Part shown: positions 24,223-32,565 of the stretch, piece by piece
How the letters are laid out: each line of letters begins with the position of its first letter
Position numbering within the stretch: the stretch's first letter is position 1
From: Streptomyces sp. Ru62
GTDB lineage: Bacteria; Actinomycetota; Actinomycetes; Streptomycetales; Streptomycetaceae
Length of the DNA stretch: 64,000 nucleotides
Reading direction: 5' to 3'
Assembly: GCF_002920615.1 (NCBI RefSeq)
Contig: NZ_PQSU01000017.1
Span: 159,294 to 223,293 of the forward strand
Made by a program: the position numbers and the translations under genes
Notes under the pieces: model-generated
Seen by the model: the letters and a program-made list of their open reading frames with translations, nothing else
Databases searched by the model: none
Told to the model about the DNA's origin: nothing

Positions 24223-25473
24223 TCACCGATAACGCTCACCGAACCCCGCGCGGTTCCGCCACAGTTCCTCCTGGATTCCGAGGCGGTCACGCAGCCAGGC
24301 GAGCCGGGGCAGCTTGGCCCGGTGCCCGCGCGAGACCCGGTCCAGCTCCTCCAGCAGGCGGCGGGTGCGGTGCTCGGTGTTCAGCTCGTCGATGATCCTG
24401 GTGGTCTCGGTCAGGACCGCCCCGAGCAGCTGCCAGTGCGCCCAGTCCTTGCGGATCTCCTCCTGGAGCAGCTCGGCCAGCCGGTCCCGGGTGCCGGCCG
24501 CCGTGTGCAGCTCGGCCGACAGCCGTGCCTCCGCCGACTCGGCGTTCTCGCTCAGATGGGTCGTCACCAGCACCGCGAAGCTGACCACCGCGTCGGCGAT
24601 CTCCGACAGCAGTTGCTCCACGGTCGCCCCCACCCGGGACGGGAACAGTTCCTCCGGCCCACGGGCCTTCGCCAGGTCCGTGAACGAGCGGGCCAGCACC
24701 CGCAGCACCACCGTGCAGATCTCCAGCGTGTCCAGACCGGTGCGCAGCACCACCCGGTGCAGCAGTCCCTCCTTCACGCGTGGATTGAGCCGCAGACTGT
24801 CCTCCGCCTGCCGCAGGGCCGCGTCCACCTGCACGATGTCGTGGTCCAGCCGGCGCGCCTCGTGCAGCCGCTCGGCCGCCCGCTCCCAGGGGATCCGGCC
24901 CCCCGCCTCCTCGCCCATCCGCAGCATGAGCTGGCGTACCCGGCGGGCCAGGTCCTCGATGGACCGGCCGGCCTCGTCCACCCACACCGGGGGTGGCAGC
25001 AGCAGGTTGCAGGCGGTGCCGACGACCGCGCCGATCAGCGTCTCGACGATCCGCGCCCAGGCGGTGAACCCGACCGTTGTGACGCCGAGCACCAGCATGG
25101 CGCTGATCGCCACCTCGGCGACGTACTCGTCGACGCGGACCAGGTGTCCCACGGCCAGCGCGGCGACGATCAGCAGGGCGAGGCTCCACCAGGTCAGGCC
25201 CACCAGCACGCTGAAGGCGATGGCGACCAGGACACCGGCGACCACGGAGTTCACCCGGCGGATGCCGTTGGTGAGCGTGGCGTAGAAGGTCACCTGGACG
25301 ACCAGCAACGCGGTCAGCGGCGCGGTGAGCGGGGCCGGCTCGGGGCTCAGTCTGAGGGCGATCACGTAGGCGACCGTCGCGGCCGCGGCCGACCGTAGCG
25401 TCTGGACGACCACCGGCTCCCGGCGGCGCTTCGCCAGGCGCAGTAGTCCCGTGGTCAACTTTCGTTCGCGCAT
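24223..25473 (-). CDS. FUSC/aromatic-acid-exporter-type membrane protein
   Basis: 416 residues. The N-terminal ~180 residues hold about five or six membrane segments (LRSAAAATVAYVIALRL, PLTALLVVQVTFYATL, VNSVVAGVLVAIAFSVLVGL, LALLIVAALAVGHLV), matching FUSC/DUF939 membrane domains of the aromatic acid exporter family. A long soluble helical C-terminal half follows (EAGRSIEDLARRVRQLMLRM onward). Two such chains may pair to make an efflux unit. The transported substrate is unknown. The ribosome site is modest (AAGGG just before the ATG). Confidence 0.82.
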   Translation of the reverse strand: MRERKLTTGLLRLAKRRREPVVVQTLRSAAAATVAYVIALRLSPEPAPLTAPLTALLVVQVTFYATLTNGIRRVNSVVAGVLVAIAFSVLVGLTWWSLALLIVAALAVGHLVRVDEYVAEVAISAMLVLGVTTVGFTAWARIVETLIGAVVGTACNLLLPPPVWVDEAGRSIEDLARRVRQLMLRMGEEAGGRIPWERAAERLHEARRLDHDIVQVDAALRQAEDSLRLNPRVKEGLLHRVVLRTGLDTLEICTVVLRVLARSFTDLAKARGPEELFPSRVGATVEQLLSEIADAVVSFAVLVTTHLSENAESAEARLSAELHTAAGTRDRLAELLQEEIRKDWAHWQLLGAVLTETTRIIDELNTEHRTRRLLEELDRVSRGHRAKLPRLAWLRDRLGIQEELWRNRAGFGERYR

Positions 25474-25552
25474 CCCTTGGCCTGTTCCCGTTCATCGGGT
25501 GCGTCGAACGTAGCCGTTTGTGAGCTGGTTCCGCCTGATTCAGGCCAGATGG

Positions 25553-26047
25553 TTACGCGAAAAGCTTGTCGATAAAAGCGGCCAGGTTGCCCGTCGTGCG
25601 CGCGATCTGCTCCTCCAGGGTCAGGCTCTCCTCGAACCGGGTGCCGGACTCGGGGGTCTTCCTGCCGCGCACGTACAGCGAACAGGCCAGGTCGGTGCAC
25701 ATGTACAGCCCGACCGAGTTGCCCTCCCGGCCTGCCGCGCCCGCCTTCCGTGCGGTCATCAGCGACACCCCGCCGCCGGGATGCGTGGTCAGACACAGCG
25801 AGCACATGCTCCGGTGCAGGAAGCCGTGGTGAGAGGCGGGGAAGCGCAGGGCCACGCCGACGAGCCGGCCCTCCCGCTCCGTGACCAGATAGCTGCGGTC
25901 GGGGGCGCCTGGATCGCGCCAGCCGAGGAAGTCCAGATGGTCCCAGGGGCGGTCACCGAGATCGCGCGGGACGGCCAGGCGCTTCGCCTCGCCTTTGGAG
26001 CAGTTGATGAACGAGTTGCGGATGTCCTGCTCGGTGAGCGATCTCAT
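25553..26047 (-). CDS. FBP-domain protein (FusB-like treble-clef zinc finger)
   Basis: 164 residues. It begins MRSLTEQDIRNSFINCSKGE and has two CxxC-like knuckles, SMCSLCL near residue 82 and YMCTDLACSLYV near 118, the zinc-binding treble clef of the FBP/FusB family. FusB-type proteins bind elongation factor G and free it from fusidic-acid-stalled ribosomes. Streptomycete members consist essentially of this domain and are thought to act on EF-G, but resistance is not shown here. It diverges from the DUF3626 gene across a palindrome at 26083-26097. Confidence 0.85.
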   Translation of the reverse strand: MRSLTEQDIRNSFINCSKGEAKRLAVPRDLGDRPWDHLDFLGWRDPGAPDRSYLVTEREGRLVGVALRFPASHHGFLHRSMCSLCLTTHPGGGVSLMTARKAGAAGREGNSVGLYMCTDLACSLYVRGRKTPESGTRFEESLTLEEQIARTTGNLAAFIDKLFA

Positions 26048-26082
26048 GGGGGAGATCCTTCCGGATTGCCAGTGTCAACGAG

Positions 26083-26097
26083 CCTAGATGCTCTAGG
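26083..26097. promoter_or_regulatory. Palindrome between FBP and DUF3626 genes
   Basis: CCTAGA-TGC-TCTAGG is a perfect inverted repeat with six-base arms in an AT-richer divergent region. Its placement suggests an operator shared by the two genes; no local regulator gene is available to assign it to. Confidence 0.55.
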
Positions 26098-26135
26098 TTG
26101 AGGGCTATCGTATTTAGCTGCACGGGGGTGAGCCA

Positions 26136-27257
26136 ATGGATTTCCGGGGGAGGCTGCCCGGGCTGCCGCCGCGTGCCCGGCGAGCGCTGGACCATGTCAG
26201 GGGCACCGTGTCCGGCCCACCGCTCGACCCCGGCCTGCGCATCACGGTCAACTTCCACCCCGACCGGATCTCCGGCGGACTGCCGATCCTGGAGTCCCTG
26301 GCCCGGGACGGCGCCTACCACTCGCAGTTCGTCACCGGCACCAGCAACGGCGGCCTCACCGCGCACCCGGGCGGCGACCGGACGCGCTGGGAGAGCCGGA
26401 TCTTCGGCGGCACCTACGACGACGCCGACCCGGCCGAGCGCCCGGTGTACGGCGCGCTGGACTTCCGGCGCCAGGTGGTCGGCGCGGCCCCCCGCTTCGG
26501 CTCCTCGCACCTCAGGCTCTCCGGAGCGGTCCTGGCCCGGGCCACCTTCTGCTACCCGGACAGCTCGGCCGGGCCCGGCGACTTCGGTGTGGCCGGCGCC
26601 ATGCCGCTGATCGCCCTCGCCGAGGCCGACGAGCAGGACGCCCTCAACGACTACATCGAGGCCCATGTGCACGGAGGTGTGCTGCTCGACCGGGACGTGG
26701 AGGCGCTGGTACTGGACGCGAGCTACCGGGGCACACCGGTGGAGACGGCCGCCCGGCGCCTGCCCTTCCCGCTCATCTGGCACCCCGGCTACCGCCTCAC
26801 CGTCACCGAGCTGCGCCGCCACGCCGACTACCGCGGCCCCGAGTACGCCGACCTCGGCGCCCGCATCGCCGAGCACGGCCTCATCACCCCCCGCGTCATC
26901 GGCGACGCGGCACGCACCGCCCGGTACGACCTCCAGGACCTCAAGATGGTCTGGCACACCCTGGCCCGCTTCGGCTCCCCGGAGGGCGCGGGAACGGCGA
27001 GACTCCCCCCGCCACCGACCGTCCCTCCTCCCCCGCGCGCCGCGGCCGGTCCCGGGGGCCGCACGTCCACGGCTCCGGCGGGCGCCGCGGCCGATCCCGG
27101 AGGTCCCACGTCCATGGCTCCCACGGGGGCCGCCGCCGATCCCGGGGACCTCGCGGGCACGGCTCCCACAGGCACCGCCGCCGACCCTGGGGGCCCCATG
27201 TCCACGGCTCCCACGCGCGCCGCCGTCGTGGAGATCCCGCCGGAGCGCAGCGGCTGA
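26136..27257 (+). CDS. DUF3626-domain protein with repetitive tail
   Basis: 373 residues. Residues 1-290 match DUF3626: LRITVNFHPDRISGGLPILE, SQFVTGTSNGGLTAHPGGDR, FGSSHLRLSGAVLARATFCY and DDYRGPEYADL-like ending. The conserved His/Asp/Glu positions suggest an enzyme but the reaction is unknown. The last ~80 residues are a disordered tail of 15-residue repeats (STAPAGAAADPGGPT and variants), encoded by a 45-base tandem repeat. It diverges from the FusB-like gene. Confidence 0.85.
   Translation: MDFRGRLPGLPPRARRALDHVRGTVSGPPLDPGLRITVNFHPDRISGGLPILESLARDGAYHSQFVTGTSNGGLTAHPGGDRTRWESRIFGGTYDDADPAERPVYGALDFRRQVVGAAPRFGSSHLRLSGAVLARATFCYPDSSAGPGDFGVAGAMPLIALAEADEQDALNDYIEAHVHGGVLLDRDVEALVLDASYRGTPVETAARRLPFPLIWHPGYRLTVTELRRHADYRGPEYADLGARIAEHGLITPRVIGDAARTARYDLQDLKMVWHTLARFGSPEGAGTARLPPPPTVPPPPRAAAGPGGRTSTAPAGAAADPGGPTSMAPTGAAADPGDLAGTAPTGTAADPGGPMSTAPTRAAVVEIPPERSG
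27030..27222 (+). repeat. 45-bp in-frame tandem repeat
   Basis: Three clear copies plus degenerate ends encode STAPAGAAADPGGPT, SMAPTGAAADPGDLA and GTAPTGTAADPGGPM at the C-terminus of the DUF3626 protein. The period is a multiple of three, so copy number can change without a frameshift. Confidence 0.8.
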
Positions 27258-27450
27258 GGTTCCCGGTGGCCTGCCGCCGCGGATGCTGTCGCCATGGCTT
27301 CGACGGGTGCCGCCACGAAGCGCTGCCGCTGCTTGGACACCCCCACCGCGACACCACCGCCGAACTGCTCTTCCGTCCCGGCCGCCGTCACCGTCCCCCG
27401 CACGCGCCGCTCCGCCCTCCCTTCATGCCCCCGGCGTGCCCGCCCGCTGC

Positions 27451-28095
27451 TCACTGCCCGTCCGTCGCCGTCCCCGGCTCCGGTGGCCACACCCCCGTGG
27501 CCAGTACCCCCGTCGCGTAGGCCCGGGCGACCAGTTCCGTGCGGTTCGTCGCGTTCCAGCGTGCCGACAGGCGGCGCAGGTGGTAGGTGACGCCGTCCCT
27601 GGTGAGGCCCAGTTCGCGGGCGGCGCGGGCCGTCGTGGCGCCGCCGGCCAGCAGGGCCAGGACCCGTCGCTCCGTATCCGTGACCCGTACCGGCTCCGGT
27701 TCCGGTGCGGGGCGTTCGCCCAGGACCCGCAGCATCACCAGCAGCGCCGGTGTCTCCTCCACGCTGTCGCTCACCGGGTCCGCGGTCAGCTCCCCGTGCC
27801 GCTCGGCTCCGCCGGGCGCCCGCCAGCACACCGACACCTGGTAACGGGAGCGGTGCCGCAGCCGCAGCGCCTTGGCGATCCGCTCCACCTGGCCGGCCTC
27901 CTGCGGGCGGAACAGCTCCAGGACATGCCGGCCGCGCAGCCGCCCAGGGGCCGTACCGCACTCCGCCGCCATGGCGGGGTTCGCCAGGACGACCTGGCCG
28001 CACACATCGCACACGGCCACCGGTACCGCCACCCGGTCGAACAGCATCAGCGCACGGTTGCGCCACACCACCGCGTCGGCCCGTCCCGCTTCCAT
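27451..28095 (-). CDS. PAS-LuxR type regulator
   Basis: 214 residues. An N-terminal PAS domain (LMLFDRVAVPVAVCDVCGQV, then VLANPAMAAECGTAPGRLRG) is followed by a LuxR-type helix-turn-helix (VTDTERRVLALLAGGATTAR, AARELGLTRDGVTYHLRRLS, about residues 139-180). The Cys pair CDVC in the PAS part is notable. Small PAS-LuxR proteins in streptomycetes (for example PimM) activate secondary-metabolite genes. It diverges from the CYP102 fusion gene, with a strong palindrome at 28201-28220 between them, so it likely controls that operon; this is inference. Confidence 0.85.
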   Translation of the reverse strand: MEAGRADAVVWRNRALMLFDRVAVPVAVCDVCGQVVLANPAMAAECGTAPGRLRGRHVLELFRPQEAGQVERIAKALRLRHRSRYQVSVCWRAPGGAERHGELTADPVSDSVEETPALLVMLRVLGERPAPEPEPVRVTDTERRVLALLAGGATTARAARELGLTRDGVTYHLRRLSARWNATNRTELVARAYATGVLATGVWPPEPGTATDGQ

Positions 28096-28200
28096 GGCAT
28101 CTCATCCAAGAGGAAACACCAGGTCAGCGGCAACTCGGCAGGGAGGGCCCGGCCCCTGGCCGCAGGGACCCGGGGCGCGCAAGTCCCCGCGGCCACTTTC

Positions 28201-28220
28201 CACTGCACGATCGTGTAGTG
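28201..28220. promoter_or_regulatory. 20-bp palindrome upstream of the CYP102 fusion gene
   Basis: CACTGCACGATCGTGTAGTG is palindromic except for one mismatched pair (positions 5 and 16), with core CACGATCGTG. It lies 80 bases before the P450 ATG and about 105 bases before the PAS-LuxR ATG, a natural site for control of either or both. Confidence 0.65.
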
Positions 28221-28299
28221 CCACGGCCCCGGCGCCCTCCGCCCGTCGACCACCCTGGAACGCAGTACGTCCGTTACCGCGAAAGGCAGTTGCCGCGCC

Positions 28300-31200
28300 A
28301 TGCCCCCCACCGCACTGCGCCCCGAACCGGCCGGAACCCTGACCGGCGTCCCCGTCGTCGACATCACCGCCACCGGCCCCGGCAGCACCCCCATCCAGCA
28401 GACCATGGCGTTGATGCGGGAGCACGGCCCGGTGCTGGTGCGGCGGCTGCACGGGCGGGACGTGATGTTCGTCGCCGACGCGGACCTGGTCGCCGACCTG
28501 GCCGACGAGGAGCGGTTCGCCAAGCACGTCGGGCCCGCCCTGAGGAACGTGCGGGAGTTCGCCGCCGACGGCCTGTTCACGGCGTACAACGACGAGCCCA
28601 ACTGGGCGAAGGCGCACGACATCCTGATGCCCGCCTTCGCGCTGGGTTCGATGCGCACCTACCACCCGGTGATGCTGAGGGTGGCCCGGCGGCTCATCGA
28701 CGCCTGGGACCGTGCGGCGCGGGCCGGCCGGCCCGTCGACGTGCCCGACGACATGACCCGGATGACCCTCGACACCATCGGACTCGCCGGATTCGACTAC
28801 GACTTCGGGTCGTTCGAGCGCGCCGAGCCGCACCCCTTCGTGGAGTCGATGGTCCGCTGCCTGGAGTGGAGCATGACCCGGCTGGCCCGCACCCCGGGCA
28901 CCGGCCACGCGGCGGCCGACGCGGCCTTCCGGGCGGACGCCGACCACCTCGCCCGGGTCGTGGACGACGTCATCGCCGCCCGCACCGGCACCGACCAGAG
29001 CGGTGCCGAGGACCTGCTCGGCCTGATGCTCAGCGCCCCGCACCCCGCCGACGGCACCACCCTGGACGCGGCCAACATCCGCAACCAGGTCATCACCTTC
29101 CTGATCGCCGGCCACGAGACCACGTCCGGCGCGATGTCCTTCGCCCTCTACTACCTGGCCAAGCACCCGGCCGTACTCCGGCTCGTGCAGCGCGAGGCCG
29201 ACGCGCTGTGGGGGGACACAGCCGACCCCGAGCCGGCGTACGAGGACATCGGCCGGCTCGCCTACACCCGCCAGGTCCTCAACGAGGCGCTGCGGCTGTG
29301 GCCGACGGCCGCCGCGTTCAGCCGACACGCCCGTGAGGACACCCTGCTCGGCGGCCGGATCCCGCTGCGCGCCGGCCAGGCCGTCACCGTGCTCACCCCG
29401 ATGCTGCACCGCCGGCCCGTCTGGGGCGACAACCCGGAGCTGTTCGACCCGGAGCGGTTCACCCCCGAGGCCGAGGCGGCCCGCCCGGTGCACGCCTTCA
29501 AGCCGTTCGGCACCGGTGAACGCGCCTGCATCGGACGGCAGTTCGCGCTGCACGAGGCGACCATGCTGCTCGCCCTGCTGGTCCACCGCTACCGGCTGCA
29601 CGATCACGCGGACTACCGGCTCACCGTGAAGGAGACGCTCACCCTCAAGCCCGAGGGCTTCACCCTCACGCTCACCCCGCGCACCTCCGCCGACCGCGTG
29701 CACGCGTCCCTGCCCGGCGCCGCCGCCGTGCCCGCCGCCGGCACCCCCGCCCCGGACACCCTCCCGGCCCGGGTCCGCCCCGGCACCCGCGCCCTCTTCC
29801 TGCACGGCAGCAACTACGGCACCTGCCGGGACTTCGCCGCCCGGCTCGCCGACGAGGCCGCCGCCGTCGGCTGCGCCACCGAGGTCGCCGCCCTGGACGC
29901 CTACGCGGACGGTCTGCCCACCGACCGGCCCGTCGTCATCGCCGCCGCCTCCTACAACGGCCGCCCCACCGACGACGCCCGCGCCTTCACCGCCTGGCTC
30001 GACGGCACCCCCGACCTGACCGGAGTGACCTACGCCGTCCTCGGCGTCGGCGACCGCAACTGGGCCGCCACCTACCAGCAGGTCCCCACCCGGATCGACG
30101 CCCGCCTCGCCGAACTCGGCGCCACCCGGCTCACCGAGCGCGCCGCCGCCGACGCCTCCGGGGATCTCACGGGCGCCGTACGGGAGTTCACGACCCGGCT
30201 GCGCACCGCCCTCCTCCAGGAACACGGCGACCCGGACGCCACCCACGCCACCCTGGACGAGCCCGCCCACGCCTACGAGGTGCGCACCCTGACCGGCGGT
30301 CCGCTGGACGCCCTCGCCGAGCGGCACGGGCTGGTCCCGATGACGGTCACCGAGGCGTACGACCTCACCGCGCCCGGTCATCCGCGCACCAAGCGGTTCC
30401 TGCGCGTCGCCCTGCCCGAGGGCGTCACCTACCGCACCGCCGACCACCTGACCGTGCTGCCCGCCAACGCGCCCGAACTGGTGGACCGCGCCCTCGCAGC
30501 CTTCGGCCTCGACGCCGACGCCGTCCTGGACATCCGGCCCACCCGTCCGCGCCCTGACCGCCTCGCCGTCGACCGGCCCCTGACGGTACGGCAACTGCTC
30601 ACCCATCACGTCGAATTGCAGCAACGGCCGACCGGCCGCCGGCTGTCCCTCCTCGCCCAGGCCAACCCCTGCCCGCCCGAGCGCGCCGCCCTCGCCGCCC
30701 TGCCCGGCGACGATCCGCGCACCCTGGTGGAGCTGGCCGAGGACCACCCCGCCCTGCGCGGTGCCCTGGACTGGCCGCTCCTGCTCGACCTGCTGACCCC
30801 GCTGCGTCCCCGCCACTACTCCATCTCCTCCGCACCGGCGGCCGACGCCCGCCACGCCGACCTGATGGTGTCCGTGCTCGACGCCCCCGCACGGTCCGGC
30901 AAGGGCCGCCACCGCGGCACCGGCTCCGGTCACCTGGCCTCCCTGCGGCCCGGTGACACCGTGTACGCCCGTGTCCAGCCCTGCCGCGAGGCATTCCGGA
31001 TCGACCACGCGGCACCCGTCGTGATGGTCGCCGCCGGCACCGGCCTCGCCCCGTTCCGGGGTGCCGTCGCCGACCGCCTGGCCGCCCGCCGTACCGGCGT
31101 CCAACTCCCCACGGCGCTGCTCTACTTCGGCTGCGACGCCCCGGACGCCGACTATCTGCACGCCGAGGAGCTGCGGGCCGCCGAGCGGGCCGGCGCGGTC

Positions 31201-31479
31201 TCGCTGCGGCCGGCCTTCAGCGCCGCGCCCGAGAACGGTGCCGCCTTCGTCCAGCACCGCATCGCCGCCGAGGCCGGTGAGGTCTGGGAGCTGCTGAACG
31301 CCGGTGGCCGCGTGTACGTCTGCGGCGACGGCGCCCGGATGGCTCCCGGCGTCCGCGCCGCCTTCCGTACCCTGTACCGGGAGCGGACCCCCGGCGCCGA
31401 CGAGGCCGCGGCCGAACGCTGGCTCGACACGCTGGTGACGGACGGGCGTTACGTGGAGGACGTGTACGCGGCGGGCTGA
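28300..31479 (+). CDS. Self-sufficient CYP102 P450-reductase fusion (P450-BM3-like)
   Basis: 1059 residues, the size of P450-BM3. Domains in order: P450 (1-~460) with AGHETTSGAMSFALYYLAKH, NEALRLWPT (ExxR) and FKPFGTGERACIGRQFALHE (haem Cys near 408); flavodoxin-like FMN domain (~490-650; LFLHGSNYGTCRDFA, VLGVGDRNWAATYQ); FAD/NADPH reductase (~680-1059; RHYSISSAP for FAD, VVMVAAGTGLAPFRG, LLYFGCDAPDADYLH and YVCGDGARMAPGVRAA for NADPH). Such enzymes oxidise fatty acids or related lipids with NADPH alone. A proline/alanine linker joins the first two domains. It is followed after 22 bases by an APH-like kinase gene. Confidence 0.95.
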   Translation: MPPTALRPEPAGTLTGVPVVDITATGPGSTPIQQTMALMREHGPVLVRRLHGRDVMFVADADLVADLADEERFAKHVGPALRNVREFAADGLFTAYNDEPNWAKAHDILMPAFALGSMRTYHPVMLRVARRLIDAWDRAARAGRPVDVPDDMTRMTLDTIGLAGFDYDFGSFERAEPHPFVESMVRCLEWSMTRLARTPGTGHAAADAAFRADADHLARVVDDVIAARTGTDQSGAEDLLGLMLSAPHPADGTTLDAANIRNQVITFLIAGHETTSGAMSFALYYLAKHPAVLRLVQREADALWGDTADPEPAYEDIGRLAYTRQVLNEALRLWPTAAAFSRHAREDTLLGGRIPLRAGQAVTVLTPMLHRRPVWGDNPELFDPERFTPEAEAARPVHAFKPFGTGERACIGRQFALHEATMLLALLVHRYRLHDHADYRLTVKETLTLKPEGFTLTLTPRTSADRVHASLPGAAAVPAAGTPAPDTLPARVRPGTRALFLHGSNYGTCRDFAARLADEAAAVGCATEVAALDAYADGLPTDRPVVIAAASYNGRPTDDARAFTAWLDGTPDLTGVTYAVLGVGDRNWAATYQQVPTRIDARLAELGATRLTERAAADASGDLTGAVREFTTRLRTALLQEHGDPDATHATLDEPAHAYEVRTLTGGPLDALAERHGLVPMTVTEAYDLTAPGHPRTKRFLRVALPEGVTYRTADHLTVLPANAPELVDRALAAFGLDADAVLDIRPTRPRPDRLAVDRPLTVRQLLTHHVELQQRPTGRRLSLLAQANPCPPERAALAALPGDDPRTLVELAEDHPALRGALDWPLLLDLLTPLRPRHYSISSAPAADARHADLMVSVLDAPARSGKGRHRGTGSGHLASLRPGDTVYARVQPCREAFRIDHAAPVVMVAAGTGLAPFRGAVADRLAARRTGVQLPTALLYFGCDAPDADYLHAEELRAAERAGAVSLRPAFSAAPENGAAFVQHRIAAEAGEVWELLNAGGRVYVCGDGARMAPGVRAAFRTLYRERTPGADEAAAERWLDTLVTDGRYVEDVYAAG

Positions 31480-31501
31480 GCCGCCGGGGGAGGGGTGCGG
31501 G

Positions 31502-32479
31502 GTGCGGGACACGGAGGAACGGGCCCGGCGGATCCTGGCCACTGCGGGTCTGCCGCCCGCCCGGCCCGGCGGGGTGCGCCCGCTCGGCGGCGGCACCTAC
31601 AACACCGTCGAGGAACTACGGCTCACCGACGGCCGCCGCTATGTGCTGAAGACCGCGCCGGACGGGCCGGGCCTGCGCTACGAGTCCCGGCTGCTGCGCT
31701 CGGAGGAGGAGTTCTGCCGCGCCGCCGCCGAGGCCGGTGTCCCCGCACCCCGCACCGTGCACACCGACGGCGGCCCCGCCGCACGGCACATCCTGCAGAC
31801 CCACTGCCCCGGCACCCCCTGGGACGACTCCCTCACCGCCGCCGAACGGGCCGCGCTGCGCCGGGAGCTGGGCGGCCACGTGGCCCGGCTGCACCGGGTG
31901 ACCGGCCCCGGCTTCGGCTACCCGTCCGGCGCGCTCGGCCCGCTCGCCCCGGACTGGCGGACGGCGTTCACCGCGATGACCGACGCCGTGCTGGCCGACG
32001 CCCGCGACTACGCGGCCGACCTGCCGTGCCCCGTGGACGAGGTGGCCCGCACCCTCCGCTCCGGTCACGACGTGCTGGACGAGGTCACCGTCCCGCGCGT
32101 GGTCCACTTCGATCTGTGGCCGGGCAACATCCTGGTCCACCGCACCCCCGCCGGACCCCGCGTCGGCGGACTCGTCGACGGCGAGCGCATGTTCTTCGGC
32201 GACCCGGTCGCCGACTTCGTCTCCCTCGCCCTGCTGGACGACATCGAGAAGGACCAGGACTTCCTCGCCGGCTACCGGGACGCCGGCGGCCGCGTCCGCT
32301 TCGACCGCTCGGAGCGGCTGCGGCTCGCGCTCTACCGCGCCTATCTCTACCTGATCATGCTGGTCGAGACGGTTCCCCGGGCGGTCGACGCGGAGCGGCG
32401 CCGGTGGACCCGGGAGACCGTCGGGCCGGAACTTGTCGCCGCGCTGGACGAGATCAAAGGTCTCCGCCTTAGCTCATAG
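31502..32479 (+). CDS. Aminoglycoside-phosphotransferase-family kinase
   Basis: 325 residues from GTG 31502, preceded by GGGGAGGGG. It has the APH/choline-kinase fold: a glycine-rich loop (LGGGTYNTVEELRL), the ATP-anchoring Lys in YVLKTAPDG, and the catalytic loop VVHFDLWPGNILVH with the usual HxDxxxxN arrangement, followed by LVDGERMFFGDPVADF in place of the metal-binding IDxE/D segment. The family phosphorylates small alcohols, antibiotics or macrolides; resistance is not implied. The 22-base gap from the CYP102 gene suggests one transcript, so it could modify a product of that P450, which is a guess. Confidence 0.85.
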   Translation: MRDTEERARRILATAGLPPARPGGVRPLGGGTYNTVEELRLTDGRRYVLKTAPDGPGLRYESRLLRSEEEFCRAAAEAGVPAPRTVHTDGGPAARHILQTHCPGTPWDDSLTAAERAALRRELGGHVARLHRVTGPGFGYPSGALGPLAPDWRTAFTAMTDAVLADARDYAADLPCPVDEVARTLRSGHDVLDEVTVPRVVHFDLWPGNILVHRTPAGPRVGGLVDGERMFFGDPVADFVSLALLDDIEKDQDFLAGYRDAGGRVRFDRSERLRLALYRAYLYLIMLVETVPRAVDAERRRWTRETVGPELVAALDEIKGLRLSS

Positions 32480-32565
32480 CGTGAACTAAGGGTTGGCGGA
32501 ATGTCGCGCCCCGGCTGTCCGAAGGGGTATGTTGCAGGTCGGGCAGGGTTCGTGAAGGGAGCCAC

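Noticed and set aside
28102..31596. 1164-codon open frame on the minus strand opposite the CYP102 fusion
   Set aside because: It mirrors the codon periodicity of the real gene (antisense frame in high-GC DNA), has no recognisable domain, and the plus strand encodes a full P450-reductase.
32480..32565. Possible operator upstream of the ROK gene (GAACTAAGGGTT)
   Set aside because: Only a weak partial palindrome; cannot be told from chance.
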